Positions 6,513 to 14,008 of a stretch of 14,710 nucleotides of DNA are shown in pieces; position 1 is the first letter of the stretch, and every line of letters starts with the position of its first letter. The stretch covers positions 1 to 14,710 of the forward strand of contig NVRR01000049.1 of NCBI GenBank assembly GCA_002732675.1, given 5' to 3'. Position numbers and translations under genes: made by a program. The notes below the pieces were generated by a model, which saw only the letters and a program-made list of their open reading frames with translations, searched no databases and was not told where the DNA came from. This DNA is from Sneathiella sp. GTDB taxonomy: Bacteria > Pseudomonadota > Alphaproteobacteria > Sneathiellales > Sneathiellaceae.

Positions 6513-7784
6513 ATGTCGAAACAATACACTCCTTCGGATCCGATCAGTCCCGATTATTTTGATCAGGGGCGGGGGCCGGACACTGCGGCGCCGCTTCAGC
6601 ATCACGAAATTGGCGAAGCCGCCTATTTCCTAAAACCCTACGGTAAAACCTATCGTGAGGCCCTTGAAAATTTGATCACTGGCACCATTCAGATCATTGG
6701 TCTTGATGAGGTAAAACTTCAATATGCGGAGCAATGGGGGACCATCGAAAAGAACGTTACCCGTATTGCTGATGCATATTTGAGCCGCAAGCTGGGCAAG
6801 CATGACGTCTTCGTGCCGCTTGATGAGGGCCGCTTTGCGTTGTTATTTGCGGGGGTAAGCCGCGATGAAGCGCTTGAAAAATCACAGGTCATTGCCGCCG
6901 AACTCGTGAGCAAACTGTTTGGCGAGCTTACAGGTGGTGAATTGATCTCGGTTGAAGCCGCGATACTGGAAATAGAAGACTTTGACGGTCTTGATAGGAT
7001 TAAGAGCTATGACGATCTAGTTCAATGCTTTCGTCTTGCTATCGAGAAGACGCAGGATAAGGCAACCCGTGAATTTCGTATAAGACGCCCGAAAATGAGC
7101 GTCGGATTTCGCCCCCTCATCAACCGGCGAAAAGGCTTTGTCTCGATGAACGAGACCGTGGTCTTTAGCGATGTTGACGGGCAAAGCGAACCTTTGGCAA
7201 CAGAAGACCCGGTGTTCAACGGGACATCTCGCCTGCGGGCGGAAATAGATTTTCTGGTCCTGCGGGAAGCGGGGAAATATCTTCAGGGCCTGGGGGGTGC
7301 CGGCAACAAACCAACGATTTTTCTGTCCGTCCATTTTGAAACCCTGGCAAATTCTTTCTCTCGTGGGAAATACGCGCGCCTTCTGTCGTCGCTGCCAGCC
7401 TATACCTGCCGCCATTTATTGCTGAATGTTCAGGGCACCGTTACCGGAACGCCCAACAGCCGCTATCGCCAGATATTCACCAGCCTGCGGGCACTTGTTC
7501 TTGGTTTCACTTTCGAGGTCAATCCGGACTGGTCGGAATTTGCGGCCATCCGCGATTTACCCGTTCACGGGATATCGGTTGCCGGGCAGGATAAAAGCTC
7601 CCTTGTCCAGATTGAGAAATTGTTTCAGATGGCAAAGAAGCAAGGCAAGAAATGCTTCTGGCGATCTATTGATGATGACGATCTTGGACGTGCTGCGTTC
7701 AATATGAACGTTGATTATGTCAGTGGACCCATTTTCGGGACTGTACATCCTTTGCCATCAAAGCCCTTTTCACTCCCGCGTTAG
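6513..7784 (+). CDS. Degenerate GGDEF-EAL tandem-like protein, probably catalytically inactive
   Basis: The 423-residue protein has no signal peptide or membrane helix and follows the outline of a diguanylate cyclase/phosphodiesterase tandem. Around 75-180 the layout resembles GGDEF, but the active loop reads PLDEGRFALLF (102-112) where GGDEF followed by hydrophobic residues is expected. From about 198 an EAL-like domain can be traced. VGFRPLINRRKG stands for the usual QPI strand, and NET (213-215) for EAL. RAEIDFLVLREAGKYL (242-257) matches the D-x-x-VL-x-x-A helix. IFLSVHFETL (269-278) replaces the metal-binding NxS strand, HLLLNVQG (301-308) replaces the E-x-T/S-E strand, and YVSGPIFG (402-409) matches the QGYxFG-x-P end. 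The metal and general-base residues expected in active EAL domains are absent. It could be a c-di-GMP receptor or a protein scaffold. Its stop overlaps the end of convergent rlmD by 15 bp. The start is ATG with GGAAG about 9 nt upstream. Confidence 0.65.
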   Translation: MSKQYTPSDPISPDYFDQGRGPDTAAPLQHHEIGEAAYFLKPYGKTYREALENLITGTIQIIGLDEVKLQYAEQWGTIEKNVTRIADAYLSRKLGKHDVFVPLDEGRFALLFAGVSRDEALEKSQVIAAELVSKLFGELTGGELISVEAAILEIEDFDGLDRIKSYDDLVQCFRLAIEKTQDKATREFRIRRPKMSVGFRPLINRRKGFVSMNETVVFSDVDGQSEPLATEDPVFNGTSRLRAEIDFLVLREAGKYLQGLGGAGNKPTIFLSVHFETLANSFSRGKYARLLSSLPAYTCRHLLLNVQGTVTGTPNSRYRQIFTSLRALVLGFTFEVNPDWSEFAAIRDLPVHGISVAGQDKSSLVQIEKLFQMAKKQGKKCFWRSIDDDDLGRAAFNMNVDYVSGPIFGTVHPLPSKPFSLPR

Positions 7785-9029
7785 CACGGCGATCATCTCG
7801 ACATGCGGCGACCATAAAAACTGATCCACGGGCAGCAGGCTTTGTAGTTGATATCCGGCTTTCACCAGTATGGCGACATCCCGGGAAAAACTGACAGGAT
7901 TACAGGAAACGGCGACAACGGTTTCAATATTGCTTTTGGCAATTTCTTCTGCCTGCGCCTGTGCACCAGCGCGGGGCGGGTCGAACAACAGACCGTCAAA
8001 GGATTTTAGCTCATCGGGGAAGAGCGGCCGCTGGAATAAATCGCGGACGTCTGTCGAGATCGGTAGAATGTTTTTGTTGGCGGAATTTTGTAGCGCATGC
8101 GCCAGTTCCTCATCGCCCTCAACAGCATGAACTTTCGCTGTTTTTGCCAGCGGAAACGAAAAGCTGCCGCATCCGGCGAAAAGATCGACAATATTCTTTG
8201 ACGATGACAACGCCGAGACAGCGCGGCGGACCAAGGCCTGCTCGCCCGCTTCGGTCGCTTGCAAAAATCCGCCGGGGGCAATGACAACAGGCACGTCCCC
8301 GAGCATGACCTCAGCATTTCGGGCCGCCGCAATGACTTCCGCGACAGCCCCCGGTTTTTGCGCGATCGATACGCGCGACAGCGTATTGTCGGCGACAAAA
8401 GCGGCTAGAATTTCCCGCACCGCGAGATCCAGCTCAATATTCGCTGTTATCAGAATATCCGGGCCATTGTCCGTCCGCGTCGCGGTGATCCGTGCCTGGC
8501 TGTTCCGCGGCAGCAAGGTCACAAGCATTGCCCGAAGCGGCTTCACCAAAGCCAGCAGATCTGCATGGAGAACGGGGCAGTCACCGACATCGAATATCTG
8601 ATGGCTGCGGCGCAAATGATAGCCAATCATCGCGCCCTTTTTGCGTCTTGAGGCGATAAATTCCACCCGGCGGCGGCTACGTAGTGCCGTCGTCACCGTG
8701 GGTTCAACATCGATGTCTGTTATCCCGACTTTGGACAGGCAGTCGATAATCCGCTGGCGTTTCCAGGTCGCGGTGAATTCAGGGGAGAGATGTTGCAAGG
8801 AACATCCGCCGCAAGTGCCGAAATGCCGGCAAGCCGGGGCGATACGATCTGTTCCGGCCTCCAGTATATTTTCCAAATTAGCCATATGGCCGGTGCCGCG
8901 CGCCTCGCCCAACTGGGCGGTAATGACATCGCCGGGAGCAGTATAGGCAACGAAGACCGGCTTTTCGTCCACAAAGGCGACACCATCGCCACTGGATCCG
9001 ATATGATCGATGGTAAGATTAACCGTCAT
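7770..9029 (-). CDS. rlmD: 23S rRNA (uracil-C5)-methyltransferase RlmD/RumA-like
   Basis: The enzyme makes 5-methyluridine in 23S rRNA, at U1939 in E. coli, using S-adenosylmethionine. From the ATG at 9029 it has 419 residues. A TRAM domain covers about 1-56. Cys67, Cys73, Cys76 (CRHFGTCGGC) and Cys151 (GDCPVL) form the expected [4Fe-4S] cluster. SAM-binding motifs are GGFLQ (253-257), DLFAGCGSFSFPLA (282-295) and DPPRAG (350-355). The catalytic cysteine is Cys376 in VSCNP, and the terminal VEMIAVL is usual. The frame stays open to an ATG at 9089, but 9029 is preferred because GGGAG lies 6 nt upstream and the TRAM domain starts there. The start overlaps the end of tlyA by 11 nt, implying translational coupling. 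It is the last gene of the minus-strand cluster. The four-Cys cluster favours RlmD over TrmA, though other RlmC/D-like specificities are possible. Confidence 0.93.
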   Translation of the reverse strand: MTVNLTIDHIGSSGDGVAFVDEKPVFVAYTAPGDVITAQLGEARGTGHMANLENILEAGTDRIAPACRHFGTCGGCSLQHLSPEFTATWKRQRIIDCLSKVGITDIDVEPTVTTALRSRRRVEFIASRRKKGAMIGYHLRRSHQIFDVGDCPVLHADLLALVKPLRAMLVTLLPRNSQARITATRTDNGPDILITANIELDLAVREILAAFVADNTLSRVSIAQKPGAVAEVIAAARNAEVMLGDVPVVIAPGGFLQATEAGEQALVRRAVSALSSSKNIVDLFAGCGSFSFPLAKTAKVHAVEGDEELAHALQNSANKNILPISTDVRDLFQRPLFPDELKSFDGLLFDPPRAGAQAQAEEIAKSNIETVVAVSCNPVSFSRDVAILVKAGYQLQSLLPVDQFLWSPHVEMIAVLTRE

Positions 9030-9765
9030 AGCGGGCTCCCAGTAAAAATTCAGTATTGCCGTCACTGCCGTTAATCGGGCTGTCGCCAATACCGAGGGAC
9101 GACCACCCCGGCAGGCTATTGATCCAGGCTTCCATATCGTCCGGGACCGAGGCTACTAGCGCCAGATCACGAACGATGCCACCTTTGCCAACATTGCCCT
9201 TGCCGACTTCGAACTGTGGCTTGACCAGGGCGAGGAGAATGGCGCCGGGGGCGCAAAGGGCGAGAGCGGCGGGGAGGGCTTTTTTGAGGGAAATAAAACT
9301 CACATCCGAGACCACCAGATCAAGTGGTTCCGAAATGATCTCGGTCGTCAGGTCCTTGGCGTTGGTTTTTTCCAGATTAAGAACGCGGCTGTCGTTGCCA
9401 ATAACCGGATCAAGCTGGCCATGGCCAACATCAACCGCATAAACCGCCTTGACGCCTGCCAGCAGCAGTACTTGTGTAAAGCCGCCAGTGGAAGCACCGA
9501 TATCGGCGGCGACCAGACCGGCGGGATCGACGTTAAAATGGGCGAGGGCGGCCAGCAGTTTTTGCGCGCCGCGACCAACCCATTCGATGGCGGGCGGCTC
9601 AATAGAGATCAGTGTTTCCGCCGATACCCGGCGCGTCGGTTTCCGAAGTGTTTCGCCGTCGACGGCAACGTGACCCTCGCGGATCAGCAATTGCGCGCGC
9701 GCACGGCTTTTAACAAGGCCGCGCTGCACCAATTCAAGGTCCAGCCGCTGCAAGGGGGAGGTCAT
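9019..9765 (-). CDS. tlyA: TlyA-family 16S/23S rRNA 2'-O-methyltransferase
   Basis: TlyA-family enzymes methylate ribose 2'-OH groups of rRNA. In mycobacteria the targets are C1409 of 16S and C1920 of 23S rRNA, and the modification affects capreomycin sensitivity. The 248-residue protein has an N-terminal S4 domain (about 7-55, RLDLELVQRGLVKSRARAQ) and an FtsJ-like Rossmann methyltransferase domain with the SAM motif ADIGASTGGFTQVLL (87-101). The expected catalytic residues are Lys69 (GRGAQKLL), Asp154 (VSDVSF), Lys182 (VKPQFE) and Glu239 (NTEFLL). Full TlyA is near 268 residues, so this is a shorter form, as in enzymes that modify only 23S rRNA; that specificity is inferred. It starts 12 nt after the dxs stop with a weak ribosome binding site, and its stop lies inside the start of rlmD. 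Confidence 0.93.
   Translation of the reverse strand: MTSPLQRLDLELVQRGLVKSRARAQLLIREGHVAVDGETLRKPTRRVSAETLISIEPPAIEWVGRGAQKLLAALAHFNVDPAGLVAADIGASTGGFTQVLLLAGVKAVYAVDVGHGQLDPVIGNDSRVLNLEKTNAKDLTTEIISEPLDLVVSDVSFISLKKALPAALALCAPGAILLALVKPQFEVGKGNVGKGGIVRDLALVASVPDDMEAWINSLPGWSSLGIGDSPINGSDGNTEFLLGARYDG
9036..9040 (-). promoter_or_regulatory. Ribosome binding site that selects the rlmD start inside tlyA
   Basis: GGGAG on the minus strand lies 6 nt before the ATG at 9029. It is downstream of the alternative ATG at 9089, so it serves only the shorter RlmD. It lies within the last codons of tlyA, the arrangement expected for coupled translation. Confidence 0.75.
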
Positions 9766-9777
9766 GTGAGCTGTTGC

Positions 9778-11703
9778 CTAAACGGCGGACAGGTTCGGTT
9801 TCAACGCCGCACCGTTGTCCAGCGCCGCGATGACCGTATCGACGATCTGGCGATGGTTTAAGCCGGCCTGATCATACATAACGCCTATCTTGTTTTGATC
9901 GATAAACATATCCGTCATGCAGAGCGGGCGAACTTTAAGTCCGCTATCGAGCAGCCCTTCTGTTGCCAAAAATTGCAGGACATGACTACCGAAACCGCCA
10001 ACGGCGCCTTCTTCAATCGTGATCAGGACGTCATGAGAGGTTGCCAGATCACGGATCAGGTCCTCGTCCAGTGGTTTGCAAAACCGTGCATCGGCAACGG
10101 TGGTGGATATTCCTTTGGCTTCCAGCTCTTCGGCGGCGGTGGAGGCTTCGGCAAGTCGGGTGCCGAGCGATAACAACGCGACACGATCACCGCGCTTGAT
10201 AATCCGGCCTTTGCCGATTTCAAGCGGCTCGCCTTTCTCTGGCATCTCAACACCAACACCTTCGCCGCGCGGATACCGAAAGGCGCAAGGGCCGTCGTTG
10301 TAGGCGGCGGCGGTTGCCACCATATGTTTGAGCTCGGCCTCATCGGCGGGCGCCATCACCATAAAATTGGGCAAGGTAGCGAGATAGGTAATATCGAAAG
10401 ATCCGGCATGGGTGGCGCCATCGGCCCCGACCAGACCTGCGCGGTCAAGGGCGAAGCGGACGGGCAGATTCTGGATCGCCACATCATGCACCACCTGATC
10501 ATAGGCACGCTGCAGGAAGGTTGAATAGATGGCCACGAACGGTTTCAGCCCCTCCGTTGCCATGCCGGCGGCAAAGGTCACCGCATGCTGCTCGGCGATG
10601 CCGACATCAAAACAACGGTTCGGGAATTCTTGTTCGAACAGGTCAAGACCGGTGCCGTCGGGCATGGCGGCGGTGACAGCGACGATTTTCTCATCTTCCC
10701 GGGCTTCGGCGATCAGGCTTTGCGCGAAAACCTTGGTGTAGGAGGGGGCATTGGGTGTCGCTTTGGTCTGTGCCCCGGTGATTACATTAAATTTCGATAC
10801 GCCGTGATATTTGTCCGGTGCTGCCTCGGCCGGTGCATAGCCTTTGCCTTTTTGCGTGACGCAATGGATCAGGATCGGACCATTTTTAGTATCGCGGGCA
10901 TTTTTCAGGACCGGGATCAGATGCTCCAGATTATGGCCATCGATGGGTCCCACATAGTAAAACCCCAGCTCCTCAAATAACGTTCCGCCGGTCATCAATC
11001 CTCGCGCGAATTCTTCGGCGCGGCGGGCCGTGCGTTCCAGCGGATCGGGAAGGATGGAGGCGAACTGCTTGGCGATTTCCCGAAGACCGCGATAGGGCTT
11101 ACCCGACAGCAGCCGCGACAGATAGGCACTCATGGCACCGACAGGCGGGGCAATGGACATATCATTATCGTTGAGAATGACGATTTGCCGGGCATCCATG
11201 GCGCCCGCATTATTCATCGCCTCATAGGCCATGCCCGCACTCATGGCGCCATCGCCAATGACGGAAATCACATTGTTGTCGCGCCCCTGCAAATCGCGGC
11301 CCACAGCCATGCCAAGCCCGGCGGAAATCGAGGTGGACGAATGGGCTGCGCCGAACGGATCATATTCACTTTCGGCGCGCTTGGTAAAACCAGAGAGCCC
11401 GTCGGGCTGGCGCAGGGTACGAATACGATCCCGACGGCCGGTGAGGATCTTATGGGGGTAACATTGATGACCAACATCCCAGATCAGGCGGTCATCGGGG
11501 GTATTGAAGACATGATGAATGGCAACTGTCAGCTCAACAACGCCCAGACCCGCGCCCAGATGTCCGCCGGTGACCGAGACGGCATCAATGGTTTCCAGAC
11601 GCAGTTCATCGGCCAGCTGGATAAGCTCGCGCAGCGACAGTTTCCGGGTATCTTTGGGCTCCCGTATCTGATCGAGCAGGGGTGTCTTCAATTTTCTGGT
11701 CAC
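9778..11703 (-). CDS. dxs: 1-deoxy-D-xylulose-5-phosphate synthase
   Basis: Dxs condenses pyruvate with glyceraldehyde 3-phosphate, giving DXP and CO2, with thiamine diphosphate and Mg2+. This is the first and often flux-controlling step of the MEP isoprenoid pathway, and DXP also feeds thiamine and pyridoxal synthesis. The 641-residue length is typical. His48 in [10 protein letters not shown] is the conserved active-site histidine. The thiamine diphosphate motif begins at GDG (150-152) and ends at LNDND (177-181). Glu371 in [13 protein letters not shown] is the cofactor-activating glutamate, and [15 protein letters not shown] (420-434) is the family transketolase signature. The start is a GTG at 11703 with GAAGCGAG upstream, and the N-terminus [13 protein letters not shown] fits the family. 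It follows ispA by 15 nt and precedes tlyA by 12 nt, so it belongs to the same operon. Confidence 0.98.
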   Translation of the reverse strand: MTRKLKTPLLDQIREPKDTRKLSLRELIQLADELRLETIDAVSVTGGHLGAGLGVVELTVAIHHVFNTPDDRLIWDVGHQCYPHKILTGRRDRIRTLRQPDGLSGFTKRAESEYDPFGAAHSSTSISAGLGMAVGRDLQGRDNNVISVIGDGAMSAGMAYEAMNNAGAMDARQIVILNDNDMSIAPPVGAMSAYLSRLLSGKPYRGLREIAKQFASILPDPLERTARRAEEFARGLMTGGTLFEELGFYYVGPIDGHNLEHLIPVLKNARDTKNGPILIHCVTQKGKGYAPAEAAPDKYHGVSKFNVITGAQTKATPNAPSYTKVFAQSLIAEAREDEKIVAVTAAMPDGTGLDLFEQEFPNRCFDVGIAEQHAVTFAAGMATEGLKPFVAIYSTFLQRAYDQVVHDVAIQNLPVRFALDRAGLVGADGATHAGSFDITYLATLPNFMVMAPADEAELKHMVATAAAYNDGPCAFRYPRGEGVGVEMPEKGEPLEIGKGRIIKRGDRVALLSLGTRLAEASTAAEELEAKGISTTVADARFCKPLDEDLIRDLATSHDVLITIEEGAVGGFGSHVLQFLATEGLLDSGLKVRPLCMTDMFIDQNKIGVMYDQAGLNHRQIVDTVIAALDNGAALKPNLSAV

Positions 11704-11718
11704 GTCAATTACTCGCTT

Positions 11719-12660
11719 CTACTTTTTACGTTTGATGGTAAACGCAGCGGCATCCCGCAGTAAATCCGCTTTTGGGCCGAAAATGTCAAGGTGATCTGCG
11801 GCCTGCTCTGCCAGCATGAAAGCGTGAATCTTCGCATCCTCCAGCCCCATCAATGAAACGAAGGTTGCTTTGCCCGCCTTGCCATCTTTCTGAACCGCCT
11901 TACCCATCACCTCGGCAGTACCCTCTTTATCCAATATGTCGTCCGTAATCTGGAAGGCCAGCCCGAGATCGTGGGCGAAGGCTTTTAAGGCATGGACCTG
12001 CGGCGGAGAGGCATGACCCAGCACCGCGCCAGCCTCACAGGCGAATGTGATAAGTGCACCGGTTTTCAGCTGCTGCAGGCGGGTAATCGTAATGATATCG
12101 ATATCATCGGCGCTGGCATACATATCCATGGTCTGGCCGCCGACCATGCCTTTGATACCGATGGCGCGGGCGAGTTTGGCCGTGAGAGAAATGCGGACTT
12201 CGGCTGATGAATGAGTTTGCGGGTCGGCGAGAATGCTGAAAGCCAGAGATTGCAGGGCATCGCCCGCAAGAACCGCTGTCGCCTCGTCGAATTTTTTATG
12301 AACTGTCGGCACGCCGCGGCGGTAATCATCATCATCCATGCAGGGTAAATCGTCATGGATCAATGAGTAGCAATGAACAAGCTCCAACGCCGCCGCGACT
12401 CGGGTGGCGTGTTGTCTTGGCACCGAGAATAAATCCGCCGACTGGATCACGAGAAAGGCCCGCAACCGCTTGCCGCCTGCCAGTACGGCATAGCGCATCG
12501 CCTTATAGAGCTGCTTTTCGAGCCCCTCATTCTCGGGCAGGAACGATGTAAGTTCCTGTTCCATCAACTCCGCCGTCTGGCGCAGTGCCTTGTCAAATTC
12601 ACTTTCCATATAATCACTCAGATCTGTGGGAGCCGCGTGGAAAAGCGGGCTCATGCGCAT
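11719..12660 (-). CDS. ispA: Short-chain polyprenyl diphosphate synthase, farnesyl diphosphate synthase type
   Basis: The enzyme joins isopentenyl diphosphate to DMAPP/GPP to make farnesyl diphosphate for quinone, carrier-lipid or hopanoid synthesis. Both aspartate-rich motifs are present: DDLPCMDDDD (103-112), the bacterial form with the two-residue insert, and DDILD (240-244). Substrate-binding GGKRLR is at 62-67, GGQTMDM at 174-180 and Lys199-Thr200 precede the second motif. Tyr98, five residues before the first motif, fits a short-chain product, though geranylgeranyl diphosphate cannot be excluded. Two starts compete. The ATG at 12660, 6 nt after xseB, gives 313 residues. The ATG at 12609 gives 296, closer to the 299 of E. 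coli IspA, and places GGKRLR at the usual distance. Neither has a strong ribosome binding site. It sits between xseB and dxs, as in many proteobacteria. Confidence 0.94.
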   Translation of the reverse strand: MRMSPLFHAAPTDLSDYMESEFDKALRQTAELMEQELTSFLPENEGLEKQLYKAMRYAVLAGGKRLRAFLVIQSADLFSVPRQHATRVAAALELVHCYSLIHDDLPCMDDDDYRRGVPTVHKKFDEATAVLAGDALQSLAFSILADPQTHSSAEVRISLTAKLARAIGIKGMVGGQTMDMYASADDIDIITITRLQQLKTGALITFACEAGAVLGHASPPQVHALKAFAHDLGLAFQITDDILDKEGTAEVMGKAVQKDGKAGKATFVSLMGLEDAKIHAFMLAEQAADHLDIFGPKADLLRDAAAFTIKRKK

Positions 12661-12666
12661 AAAAAA

Positions 12667-12918
12667 TTATTCGACGTTTGCGGGATCGGTAGAGAGAATG
12701 CCATTGTTATTGACGATTTTATCGACACGTTCCTGGGCGCTACGCAATTTGGTTTCGCAATGCTGCTTTAACAATGAGCCACGGGTATAGATATCGATGG
12801 ACTGATCAAGATCGACCTGGCCGGAATCGAGTTTTTCGACAATCTGCTCCAACGCCTGCAGCGCTTGCTCAAAACTCATGGCGGCAATATCGTCGGGCAT
12901 CTCTTTGGTTTTAGACAT
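12667..12918 (-). CDS. xseB: Exodeoxyribonuclease VII small subunit
   Basis: XseB is the small helical subunit of exonuclease VII, which degrades single-stranded DNA together with XseA. The 83-residue protein shows the family core: MSFEQALQALEQIVEKLDSG, then VDLDQSIDIYTRG and a long final helix LLKQHCETKLRSAQERVDKI. These form the usual helical hairpin. The start is very well supported by AAGGAGA at 12923-12929, 4 nt before the ATG. The gap to ispA downstream is 6 nt, and the gap to the deacetylase gene upstream is 31 nt. XseA is not in the window. Placement beside ispA and dxs is common in proteobacteria and carries no obvious functional link. Confidence 0.95.
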   Translation of the reverse strand: MSKTKEMPDDIAAMSFEQALQALEQIVEKLDSGQVDLDQSIDIYTRGSLLKQHCETKLRSAQERVDKIVNNNGILSTDPANVE

Positions 12919-12949
12919 AATTTCTCCTTCGCCGTCTTATACTCCGCTC

Positions 12950-13876
12950 TTAGGCGCGGAGCAACGCTTTCACATGGGCATCGACGCCTTCGGATAACCC
13001 ATCCAGATCGTAGCCGCCTTCCAGGATTGAGACCAGCCGTCCCTGGCAATGTGCGTCGGCAACACGCATTAATTCGTTGGAGATCCAGGCATAGTCTTCA
13101 TTTCCAAGATTAATATTTGCGAGCGGATCTTTTTCATGCGCATCAAACCCGGCGGAAACGAGCAGCAGCTCTGGCGAGAAATTTTCCAAAGCGGGCAGAA
13201 TCAAGTCTTCCATGGCCGCCTTGAACTGGAGCCCGGCATCACCGGCGGCCAGCGGCACGTTGACGATATTGCCAACGCCGGTTTCATTGGCGCCTCCTGT
13301 CCCAGGATAAAACGGGGCCTGATGAGTGGAGCCATAGAAAAGATCCGGGTCATTTTCGAATAGTGATTGAGTGCCATTGCCGTGATGAACGTCAAAATCG
13401 ATTACCGCGACACGCTTGATGCCGTATTTCGCGCGCGCATAAAGAGCGCCAATCGCAACATTGTTAAAGAGACAAAACCCCATCGCTCTGCCCGCTTCGG
13501 CATGATGTCCTGGCGGCCGGACGGCGCAAAAAGCATTTGTCTCTGTCGTCTCCATCACCTTGTCGATGGCCGCGCAGATGGCACCGGCACCGCGCAACGC
13601 CGCTGATTTTGAGCCCGGCGACATTTTTGTATCGGGATCGAGGGAAATAATACCGGCGTCGGGCGCCATCGCATCAACATGATCCAGATAGCCCGATGTA
13701 TGGGCCAGCTCAAGTGTTTCACGGTCCGCCAAAGGCGCCTCTTCACGCTGTAATTCAGGGAATTTTTCAAGATCAAGCCGATGCAGGACGGAGCGGAGCC
13801 GGTCGGCCCGTTCCGGATGTCCGGCCCCCGTATCGTGAAAGAGACAGTCCCGGTGAGTGAAAAGATATGTTGTCAT
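12950..13876 (-). CDS. Histone-deacetylase-family zinc amidohydrolase (class II type)
   Basis: This family removes acetyl groups from lysines or polyamines with a zinc-activated water. The 308-residue protein is a complete arginase-fold HDAC domain. RPPGHHAE (120-127) contains the paired catalytic histidines, His124 and His125. DFDVHHGNGT (160-169) supplies zinc ligands Asp162 and His164. SAGFDAH (241-247) supplies the third ligand, Asp245. EGGYD (286-290) carries the transition-state tyrosine, Tyr289. The RPPGHH spelling is that of class II HDACs and bacterial HDAH-like enzymes rather than class I. No signal peptide is present, so it acts in the cytoplasm. The substrate is unknown; acetyl-lysine proteins, acetylpolyamines or other acyl amides are all possible. 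It is the first gene of the minus-strand cluster, and the ribosome binding site before the ATG at 13876 is weak. Confidence 0.93.
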   Translation of the reverse strand: MTTYLFTHRDCLFHDTGAGHPERADRLRSVLHRLDLEKFPELQREEAPLADRETLELAHTSGYLDHVDAMAPDAGIISLDPDTKMSPGSKSAALRGAGAICAAIDKVMETTETNAFCAVRPPGHHAEAGRAMGFCLFNNVAIGALYARAKYGIKRVAVIDFDVHHGNGTQSLFENDPDLFYGSTHQAPFYPGTGGANETGVGNIVNVPLAAGDAGLQFKAAMEDLILPALENFSPELLLVSAGFDAHEKDPLANINLGNEDYAWISNELMRVADAHCQGRLVSILEGGYDLDGLSEGVDAHVKALLRA

Positions 13877-13908
13877 ACGGCTTCAATTCAGAAAAGGTGA
13901 GAACGGTT

Positions 13909-13926
13909 TCATATTATCGAATATGA
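13909..13926. promoter_or_regulatory. 18-bp palindrome between the deacetylase and efflux genes, candidate operator
   Basis: TCATATT-ATCG-AATATGA is a perfect inverted repeat with 7-bp arms and a 4-bp centre. It lies in the 132-bp region between the divergent deacetylase (start 13876) and membrane fusion protein (start 14009) genes. Its size and AT-rich arms suit a dimeric repressor. It has no following T tract, so it is not a terminator. No regulator gene is visible in the window, and the partner is unknown. Confidence 0.4.
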
Positions 13927-14008
13927 TCTATTGCAGATTTTTTTGTTGCTTTTCAAGAGTTCCCGCCACATTTCTGCTATGGTGGTGTCAGAGTAAAATT
14001 AAGCGATC

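Noticed and set aside
11185..11763. A 192-codon open frame on the plus strand opposite dxs and the end of ispA
   Set aside because: It is antisense to the highly conserved thiamine-binding part of dxs. No independent evidence of coding is seen.
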